The notes below the pieces were generated by a model. That model saw nothing but the letters and a program-made list of their open reading frames with translations, was not told the DNA's origin and ran no database searches. A stretch of DNA of 18,921 nt from Bacteroidota bacterium (GTDB lineage: Bacteria > Bacteroidota > Bacteroidia > Chitinophagales > Chitinophagaceae), in NCBI GenBank assembly GCA_023433345.1, contig JAEZDA010000074.1, positions 1 to 18,921 of the forward strand, given 5' to 3'. Below are positions 1-5,640 of the stretch, in pieces. Made by a program: the position numbers and the translations under genes. How positions within the stretch are numbered: position 1 is the stretch's first letter; each line of letters begins with the position of its first letter.

Positions 1-71
1 ACGGGCATGGTGCAATGGTAGCATACGGGTCTCCAAAACCTTTGATCTGGGTTCGAATCCTAGTGCCCGTG
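1..71 (+). tRNA. tRNA-Trp (anticodon CCA)
   Basis: Folds as a cloverleaf. The seven acceptor pairs (1-7 with 64-70) are all Watson-Crick, the T-arm is GGGTTCGAATCC-like at 49-60, and the seven-base anticodon loop CTCCAAA at 31-37 gives anticodon CCA. The discriminator base is G71. CCA is not encoded, so it must be added after transcription. The anticodon stem is weak: C26/T42 is a mismatch and G27-T41 a wobble. It lies 47 bases before secE in the same direction, the usual tRNA-Trp-secE-nusG order of Bacteroidota; a tuf gene would be expected just upstream, outside the window (inference). Confidence 0.93.
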
Positions 72-84
72 CAAAATTTGATCA

Positions 85-100
85 TCCGGACAAATCCGGA
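85..100 (+). other. Short hairpin between tRNA-Trp and secE
   Basis: TCCGGA, spacer CAAA, TCCGGA can fold into a six-pair stem with a four-base loop. It is followed by A residues rather than T residues, so it is not an intrinsic terminator on the + strand. It may be a processing or stability element separating the tRNA from the secE-nusG message. No function is shown by the sequence alone. Confidence 0.35.
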
Positions 101-118
101 AAAAATGATAAAGAACTT

Positions 119-313
119 ATGAGCAAAATTGCAGTTTTTGTAAAAGATTCTTACCGTGAACTAACGGAAAAGGTAACCTGGCCGAAATGGGAACAGTTGC
201 AGCAATCTACTATGATTGTTCTTGGCGCCACTATTTTTATCACGGCCATTATAGCACTGATGGATTTCATTGCAAATGGTTCGTTGAAATTCATTTATTC
301 TTTATTTAAGTAA
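119..313 (+). CDS. secE: Preprotein translocase subunit SecE
   Basis: This is the small, essential subunit of the SecYEG protein-conducting channel in the inner membrane, which clamps SecY. The 64-residue product matches the short, single-span SecE of most bacteria. An amphipathic N-terminal helix holds the family signature (residues 12-26: YRELTEKVTWPKWEQ), followed by one hydrophobic segment at about residues 32-52. The start is the ATG at 119, preceded by an A-rich stretch. nusG begins 8 bases after the stop, so the two are very likely co-transcribed and translated together. Both position and sequence support the call. Confidence 0.96.
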   Translation: MSKIAVFVKDSYRELTEKVTWPKWEQLQQSTMIVLGATIFITAIIALMDFIANGSLKFIYSLFK

Positions 314-321
314 GCACAGCG

Positions 322-921
322 ATGACTGAAGAGATTATACCAACAGTAGAAAAGCCGGGCAAGGAGAGCAAATGGTATGTATTGCGAGTGGTGAGCGGAA
401 AGGAACGTAAGATCAAAGAATATCTTGACAAGGATATCGTTCGTAATGGTTGGGATAAAGTAATTAAGCAGATTTTTCTTCCTGTAGAAAAAGTTTACAA
501 GGTGCTTAATGGCAAGAAAGTAATGCGCGAGAGAAACTTCTATCCCGGTTATATTATGATGGAAGTTGAGGGTGATAAATTGAATGATGATATCATTCAA
601 CACGTCAGCAACATCAGCAATGTAATGCACTTCCTTACTGACGGAAAAGGCTCCAAAGGAAATATCATCTCGCTTCGCAAAGCAGAAGTAAATAAAATGC
701 TCGGCAAAGTGGATGAAATGAGCGACCTTGGTGGTGTTACAATGAGTGAGCCTTTCATCATTGGTGAAACGATCAAGATCATCGATGGTCCGTTCAACGA
801 TTTCAATGGCGTGATAGAAGAAGTGAATGATGAGAAAAAGAAACTGAAGGTTCAGGTAAAGATCTTCGGACGAGCCACTCCCGTTGAACTTAGCTATATG
901 CAGGTTGAAAAGATCTCATAA
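322..921 (+). CDS. nusG: Transcription termination/antitermination factor NusG
   Basis: NusG binds RNA polymerase and connects it to Rho and, through ribosomal protein S10, to the ribosome, controlling pausing and termination. The 199-residue product has the N-terminal NGN domain (about residues 17-125, opening with KWYVLRVVSGKERKIKEYL and including FYPGYIMMEV) and a C-terminal KOW domain (about 145-199, core GETIKIIDGPFNDFNGVIEE). Length is normal for Bacteroidota NusG. It follows secE by 8 bases. In most bacteria rplK is next; here a DUF4920 gene starts 16 bases after the stop and rplK is more than 8 kb away. No terminator is visible between nusG and that gene. Confidence 0.97.
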   Translation: MTEEIIPTVEKPGKESKWYVLRVVSGKERKIKEYLDKDIVRNGWDKVIKQIFLPVEKVYKVLNGKKVMRERNFYPGYIMMEVEGDKLNDDIIQHVSNISNVMHFLTDGKGSKGNIISLRKAEVNKMLGKVDEMSDLGGVTMSEPFIIGETIKIIDGPFNDFNGVIEEVNDEKKKLKVQVKIFGRATPVELSYMQVEKIS

Positions 922-937
922 ATTAAACTTCTATAAA

Positions 938-1405
938 ATGAAAAAACTATTATTCCTTATTCCCTCCCTGCTTTTTGCCATTGTTTTGATGGCTCAGCCA
1001 CCACAAGTTGAAGCTACAAAAGGTATGACATTTGGTGAAAAGCTTTCAGGTGAAAAAGCTTTGACAACCGACGAAGTAAGCACCTATCTTCAAAAAGATC
1101 GCAAGGGCGATGTGAAAGTAACAGGGATCGTAACCGAGGTATGTAAGGCAGAAGGTTGCTGGGTTAGGTTGAAAACTAATGAAGGAACAATGCTGGTTAA
1201 AATGAAAGATCATGCATTTCTCGTTCCTGTATCATTGGAAGGTAAAACAGTTGAAGTGGAAGGCCCCGGAAGTTTGAAAGAAACATCGGTGGATATGCTG
1301 AAGCATTATGCTGAAGACGCAGGAAAATCGAAGGCTGAAATTGATGCGATCACCCAGCCTAAGAAAGAAGTGGTGATACAAGCAAAAGGATTAGTAGTAC
1401 TTTAA
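938..1405 (+). CDS. Secreted DUF4920 family protein
   Basis: A 155-residue protein of unknown function. The N-terminus (MKKLLFLIPSLLFAIVLMAQ) is a signal peptide, probably cleaved near residues 18-20, so the mature protein is periplasmic or exported. The body matches what I know of DUF4920 from Bacteroidota: a VKVTGIVTEVCKAEGCWVRL segment with two closely spaced cysteines (EVCKAEGCW), then an OB-fold-like stretch (LVKMKDHAFLVPVSLEGKTVEVEG) and the family-typical HYAEDAGKSKAEID near the C-terminus. The start at 938 is chosen over an in-frame one at 884 because 884 lies inside nusG and would bury the signal peptide. The gene sits 16 bases after nusG with no visible terminator or promoter between, so it is probably read from the secE-nusG promoter. 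The cysteine pair could bind a metal or be redox active; this is a guess. Confidence 0.8.
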   Translation: MKKLLFLIPSLLFAIVLMAQPPQVEATKGMTFGEKLSGEKALTTDEVSTYLQKDRKGDVKVTGIVTEVCKAEGCWVRLKTNEGTMLVKMKDHAFLVPVSLEGKTVEVEGPGSLKETSVDMLKHYAEDAGKSKAEIDAITQPKKEVVIQAKGLVVL

Positions 1406-2158
1406 GATAATTTCATTTAAAGTGGAAGGCTGCCTTTGGCGGCCTTTTTTACTTTTCGGACTGTGATACCGGTTGTGAAATTCTTCGTGAGTTAGTATCT
1501 CCACCGAGGAAGGAAAAGAAATTTCAAATTCTCCCCTTTCTATTTTGGTGACGATCATTTTCCGCTCCGGTCTCTGTTGTTGAATCTCCATAGGAAAACC
1601 GTTCACTCCCGCAAATTCTCCCATTACATTTTTCCATGAGCTTAAAACCGGTGCAAACCAAACAATGGTTGTATCAGCAACCCCGTCCTCACTTTCATTA
1701 AAATATACTGCTGATTCTGTATCATAACCATAGATCTTTTTCCCAAGCTTATAAAACGTCCATTCTTTCGGGTTATAAGTGTGATAAACTAATTTCACCT
1801 TTGACGAATCTTTGGTAACAGGCCTGTGGTTGATGATCGATGTATGATAAAAGCCTGCTTCACCCCTGCGATAATAGCTCCCATGACCGATAAAAGATTC
1901 GCCATAAGCTTCCTGCTTCTTTTTCATCGGATCATTTTTATCATGGATCATGTAAGAATAAACAAGCGAATCGTTGAAGACTACAACCAAGGAACTCTTA
2001 AGAATATCATCAAAAAAAGTTGTTTCAAGCGGACTTACTTCATAAGTTACCCTCATAGAATTTTGAGAGATTACTTCCTGTTGAAACATCAACAAAAGAA
2101 GAAGCATGAAAAAATTTCTTTTAAACTTGCTTATTCTTTCTGTGGATGAAGATGCCAT
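1391..2158 (-). CDS. GLPGLI-like secreted protein
   Basis: A 255-residue exported protein of unknown function. The N-terminus has a basic stretch (KFKR), a leucine-rich core (FFMLLLLLMFQQ) and a plausible cleavage site near VISQ. From the middle to the C-terminal third it has the layout of the Bacteroidota GLPGLI family: a WTFYKLGKKIYGYDTESAVY segment, a TTIVWFAPVLSSW strand, then GEFAGVNGFPMEIQ where the family usually shows its GLPGLI motif. The motif is degenerate, so the assignment is by pattern only. An internal start at 2107 would also keep most of the signal peptide. The gene is convergent with the DUF4920 gene: the two reading frames overlap by 15 bases, and its last codons cover that gene's terminator. 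Confidence 0.6.
   Translation of the reverse strand: MASSSTERISKFKRNFFMLLLLLMFQQEVISQNSMRVTYEVSPLETTFFDDILKSSLVVVFNDSLVYSYMIHDKNDPMKKKQEAYGESFIGHGSYYRRGEAGFYHTSIINHRPVTKDSSKVKLVYHTYNPKEWTFYKLGKKIYGYDTESAVYFNESEDGVADTTIVWFAPVLSSWKNVMGEFAGVNGFPMEIQQQRPERKMIVTKIERGEFEISFPSSVEILTHEEFHNRYHSPKSKKGRQRQPSTLNEIILKYY
1426..1451 (+). terminator. Intrinsic terminator after the DUF4920 gene
   Basis: AAGGCTGCC (1426-1434), loop TTT, GGCGGCCTT (1438-1446) form a nine-pair stem with one G-T wobble, followed directly by a T run. It stands 20 bases after the DUF4920 stop and would end the secE-nusG-DUF4920 transcript. It lies inside the 3' coding end of the convergent GLPGLI-like gene. Confidence 0.8.
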
Positions 2159-2186
2159 TCAAGTTTGATTGATTTGCGAATGAGCG

Positions 2187-2219
2187 TGAAACTTCCGGAG
2201 CATTACACCAAAAGTTTCA
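2187..2219. promoter_or_regulatory. Inverted repeat in a divergent intergenic region
   Basis: TGAAACTT (2187-2194) and AAGTTTCA (2212-2219) are perfect inverted copies separated by 17 bases. They lie in the 135-base gap between two divergent genes, the GLPGLI-like gene and the LtaS-like gene. The half-site spacing of about 25 bases centre to centre could suit a dimeric regulator bound on one DNA face, or it may be chance. No -7 box matching TAnnTTTG was found nearby on either strand. Confidence 0.25.
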
Positions 2220-2293
2220 TGTTTCTAATATAAAGTTTATTTCAACAATTAGAATGCCTTCTGCTATTTCACTTGATATTTGCAATACGTTTT

Positions 2294-4117
2294 ATGAGCA
2301 AGAGAATTTATCTGATATTAAAATACTGGGCAGCATGGCTGCTTATGTTCTTCCTCGGCAGATTATTTTTTCTTTATGTCACGCGCGCAGAAGGAAAGCA
2401 GGCCAGCTTCCATCAGCATTGGGAAAGTTTACTTTATGGGCTGCGCATGGACGCCTCAATGTCAACTTATATTACACTCCCTGTTATACTTCTCCTGCTT
2501 GCGAATCTCGTATCGAAAAAATTCAATCCTTTTGCAGCTCTCCGGTGGTATACCGGGATCCTCATAGTGCTGTGCGCATTAATTTTCACGATAGACGCGC
2601 AATCCTTTAAATTTTGGGGTCACCGGATCGATGCGTCAATTCTCAACTACATAAAGGACCCCCGCGAAGCTGCGGCCTCCACTGCCCATTTCCCGCTTAT
2701 AAAATGGACGGTGTTGTTAGTGGCTGCAATAGTTGTAATGATCAGGTTAAATAACGCTTTTCTAAAAAGGAACCTGCCTCTCGGCAAACCGAAAACACCC
2801 TGGAGATCTTATGCGGCGCTGCTCATATTACTGGGAGCCTCAATAATTCCTATCAGGGGTGGAATTCAGCTCGCACCGCTCAATCAAAGCAGTGTTTATT
2901 TTTCCAAGAACAATTATGCAAACCAGGCAGCTTTAAACCCTGTATGGAATTTTCTTTTTTCGATTAAGCGTAGCCGTGAGGTTACCACCAATCCATACAT
3001 TGCAATGCCTGATGATGAAGCCGAAAAGATCGCCAAAGGTCTGCTGAGAAGTGCTTATACGGGTACCATCGATTCAATTCGTAAGAGAAATGTAATACTT
3101 CTGGTTTGGGAAAGCTTCACATCTAAAGTTGTCGATACATTTTTCAACGGCATCGAGGTTACGCCTAATTTCAACAGGTTGAAAAACGAGGGCCTCTGGT
3201 TCTCAAATGTATATGCAACTGGCGATAGAACTGATAAAGGGATCGTGGGAATCTTAAGCGGCTATCCCGCTCAGCCGATCTCATCAATTGTGAAAAACCC
3301 TGGTAAAACGCGAAGCCTGCCACAACTCGGCAAGGCTCTGCAGTCTGCAGGTTATCACAATGTTTTTTTCTACGGCGGCGAGATGGAATTTGCGAACATT
3401 AAATCTTACCTGCTCGAAGGCGGGTTTCATGAACTGGTTGATGTAAATATTTTCGATAGAAAAAGCAGGAATTCGAAGTGGGGTGCACATGATGGCATTG
3501 TGAAGGATTCTTTTCAAACCGCACTAAACAAATTGCCAGAACCATTCTTCGCCACCTGGCTTACGCTTAGCAGCCATGAGCCTTTTGAAACACCTCAGGC
3601 GAAAGTGATAAAGGGTGAAGAAACTGTGCCTGCATTCTTAAACTCACTTCACTACACTGACAAGGTTGTTGGCGACTTCGTAAGCTTTTGCAAAAAGATG
3701 CCATGGTGGAACAATACCATGTTGGTTATTGTGGCGGATCATGGCCATCGTTATCCGCCCTCTGCAGACGAGTTCGACAATTTCCATATTCCGGCTTTAA
3801 TATTGGGAGGAAACATTACCAACGCTCATTATACTCACGTGGTTTCACAAACAGGTTTACCTTCAACCATTTTAAGAATGAACGGGCTAAGCGATTCTGC
3901 ATTTAATTTTAGCCGAAACTGGTTTGGTCTCTCAAGTATTCCCTGGGCTTTTTTTTCATTTAATAACGGCTTCGGCTATACGAAGAAAGATTCCGCACTC
4001 GTTTATGATAATGTCGGTTCACAGATACGTCAGGGAAAAAGGAATTATTCAAACGGTATGCTAAAGGAAGGGCGCGCATTGCAGCAATTCTTTTTTAACG
4101 ACTTTCTAAAAAGGTAA
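2294..4117 (+). CDS. LtaS-like sulfatase-fold membrane protein (phosphoglycerol/phosphoethanolamine transferase family)
   Basis: A 607-residue inner-membrane protein with an extracytoplasmic alkaline-phosphatase/sulfatase-fold domain. Five hydrophobic segments (about residues 9-29, 57-74, 86-101, 135-152, 172-187) match the five-span layout of lipoteichoic acid synthase. The catalytic domain starts near 265. Expected metal ligands and nucleophile are visible: Glu273 in LLVWESF, Thr313 in TGDRTDKG, His428 in SSHEPF, and Asp482-His483 in VADHG. Known members move a phosphoglycerol or phosphoethanolamine headgroup from a phospholipid to a glycan or lipid. Gram-negative Bacteroidota lack lipoteichoic acid, so the substrate here is not known and no synthase name is given. 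The ATG at 2294 is chosen over an in-frame TTG at 2273. The gene appears monocistronic with its own terminator. Confidence 0.85.
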   Translation: MSKRIYLILKYWAAWLLMFFLGRLFFLYVTRAEGKQASFHQHWESLLYGLRMDASMSTYITLPVILLLLANLVSKKFNPFAALRWYTGILIVLCALIFTIDAQSFKFWGHRIDASILNYIKDPREAAASTAHFPLIKWTVLLVAAIVVMIRLNNAFLKRNLPLGKPKTPWRSYAALLILLGASIIPIRGGIQLAPLNQSSVYFSKNNYANQAALNPVWNFLFSIKRSREVTTNPYIAMPDDEAEKIAKGLLRSAYTGTIDSIRKRNVILLVWESFTSKVVDTFFNGIEVTPNFNRLKNEGLWFSNVYATGDRTDKGIVGILSGYPAQPISSIVKNPGKTRSLPQLGKALQSAGYHNVFFYGGEMEFANIKSYLLEGGFHELVDVNIFDRKSRNSKWGAHDGIVKDSFQTALNKLPEPFFATWLTLSSHEPFETPQAKVIKGEETVPAFLNSLHYTDKVVGDFVSFCKKMPWWNNTMLVIVADHGHRYPPSADEFDNFHIPALILGGNITNAHYTHVVSQTGLPSTILRMNGLSDSAFNFSRNWFGLSSIPWAFFSFNNGFGYTKKDSALVYDNVGSQIRQGKRNYSNGMLKEGRALQQFFFNDFLKR

Positions 4118-4147
4118 AAGGGGCGGTTTAAACCAGCCCCTTTTGTT
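4116..4147. terminator. Bidirectional intrinsic terminator between convergent LtaS-like and susD genes
   Basis: AAAAGGGGC (4116-4124) pairs perfectly with GCCCCTTTT (4136-4144). The inner GGTTTAAACC can extend the fold. Because the arms begin with A residues and end with T residues, the element has a T tract on both strands, so it can serve the LtaS-like gene (+) and the susD-like gene (-). It overlaps the last bases of the LtaS-like stop codon. Confidence 0.85.
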
Positions 4148-4165
4148 TGAAAATAATCTTATGCT

Positions 4166-5611
4166 TTAATAGCCGTTTGTTTGACTAATATTTGAATTAG
4201 CCAGAATTTCAGTTTGCGGAATGGGCCATGCCCACTCCCGGGCACCAGGGTCAAGCTGGCAAAAAGAAGTGCAATTTGTACTCCTGTTAACGGTACGTGT
4301 TGTTCTTTTCAGATCGAACCAGCGATGACCTTCTGCTACAAGTTCCTTTCGCCTTTCATCTTCTATCGCTTGTTGTAATGCCGGACCGCTTTCTGAACCC
4401 GGAACAAATCCTTCTATCCTGGCGCTTCTCAATTGGTTAAGATCATCTAAAGCCAGGTCTTCGAGGCCCATTTGATAGTACGCTTCACTTCTAATAAGAT
4501 ACATTTCTCCCGTTCTTAAAATTTTAAAATCGACTATACCATCTGGCTGCGCTATTGCCGCCTGCTTCGAAAGATACTTAACCAGAACGATCCTTGTTGG
4601 AAAAGTGATAGCCCTAAAGTAAGAAGAGAACCGAATGTCATTGGTACGGTCATAGAGATTTAGCAGGTTGGTGGTGGGTCTGTAAGAAGCCCTGTTGCCA
4701 ATAGGATAATAAATATTATCACCGGGGCCGGAATTAAGCGGTGTCATTTTTGCCGACCATATAACTTCGGACGTGCTGGCATCCTGCCATATCAGGGGGA
4801 AATCTTCTCTGAATGCAAGAGGCCTAACATTTATTACAAGGCTTGAATATTTTACAGCACTGTCGGGTACAGATGCGTAGTGATTTATTCTGGCAAGCAT
4901 CGCGTTGATCACCATGTCATCTATATAGGCCCGTGCATCAGATGAAGTACTGGTTTCTGATTGAATGGGTTGATCCATGTCCTGCACCAGTGTTCCCGCT
5001 GTTTGGAGATCTTCTATTATCGCAGCATATGTTTGCGCAACTGTCGGCCGTGAAGGCTTTTGCTCTATGTCGAAAACTTTCACATAGGGAATCCCTTGCA
5101 GGGGAGAATTGAATTCAGTGTCCTCACCCCAATACCGAAGTATATCAAAGTGAACAAAGGCCCGCAGTGCAAGTGCTTGTGCTTTCACCCTGTTTACGGC
5201 ACCGGGGTTTTCATCTGCAAGTTCATCGATGTTTCGAAGTGTAAGATTACATTGTTGGATGACCCTGTATGCCGCGATCCAGGTTGCTTCTATATTCAGA
5301 TCATCCGCAGTGTAATTCCACCTTGTGAAGTTCAGATAGTTGTTCAGCGACTCATTAGACTCGTAAAAATTATCAGTCATCATGTCTGACAACGTTACAA
5401 ATGCATTAGAACCATTGCTGCTGCCATAGTAGTTCACTGAAAGTAGCGCGGCATATGCTCCTATTAATGCTGCTTCATAGTCTTCAATCTTATCAAATGC
5501 CAGGTCTCCGTCAATAGTATGTGTAGGCTCAAGCTCAATCTCCTTCGTACAACTTTGCAGGAGAAAGATCTGGGAGGCGAGGAAGCTTATTATTATTAAA
5601 ATCTTTTTCAT
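4166..5611 (-). CDS. SusD/RagB-family outer-membrane nutrient-binding lipoprotein
   Basis: A 481-residue surface lipoprotein that caps a SusC transporter and helps capture a glycan, peptide or other oligomer. The N-terminus MKKILIIISFLASQIFLLQSC carries a lipobox with Cys21 as lipidation site. The early segment IDGDLAFDKIEDYEAALIGAYAALLS and the helical, TPR-like repeats with RALALRAFVHFDILRYWGE-type motifs (here QALALRAFVHFDILRYWG) are hallmarks of the family. The C-terminal region has EDERRKELVAEGHRWFDLKR and ends with AWPIPQTEI, also typical. It follows the susC-like gene by 29 bases on the same strand. The start has the context AAAAGATTT-ATG, the same as the susC-like gene. No glycoside hydrolase, protease, sigma factor or anti-sigma factor lies nearby, so the ligand cannot be inferred. 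Confidence 0.93.
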   Translation of the reverse strand: MKKILIIISFLASQIFLLQSCTKEIELEPTHTIDGDLAFDKIEDYEAALIGAYAALLSVNYYGSSNGSNAFVTLSDMMTDNFYESNESLNNYLNFTRWNYTADDLNIEATWIAAYRVIQQCNLTLRNIDELADENPGAVNRVKAQALALRAFVHFDILRYWGEDTEFNSPLQGIPYVKVFDIEQKPSRPTVAQTYAAIIEDLQTAGTLVQDMDQPIQSETSTSSDARAYIDDMVINAMLARINHYASVPDSAVKYSSLVINVRPLAFREDFPLIWQDASTSEVIWSAKMTPLNSGPGDNIYYPIGNRASYRPTTNLLNLYDRTNDIRFSSYFRAITFPTRIVLVKYLSKQAAIAQPDGIVDFKILRTGEMYLIRSEAYYQMGLEDLALDDLNQLRSARIEGFVPGSESGPALQQAIEDERRKELVAEGHRWFDLKRTTRTVNRSTNCTSFCQLDPGAREWAWPIPQTEILANSNISQTNGY

Positions 5612-5640
5612 AAATCTTTTTTTTTGATCTGTTGGGTGAA

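Noticed and set aside
295..630. Minus-strand frame of 111 codons opposite nusG
   Set aside because: Antisense shadow of nusG, which is unambiguous. The translation is low-complexity and has no family features.
2254..2610. Plus-strand frame of 118 codons at the start of the LtaS-like gene
   Set aside because: It lies out of frame within the membrane-domain coding region, has no recognisable domain, and the overlapping 607-codon frame has clear family motifs.
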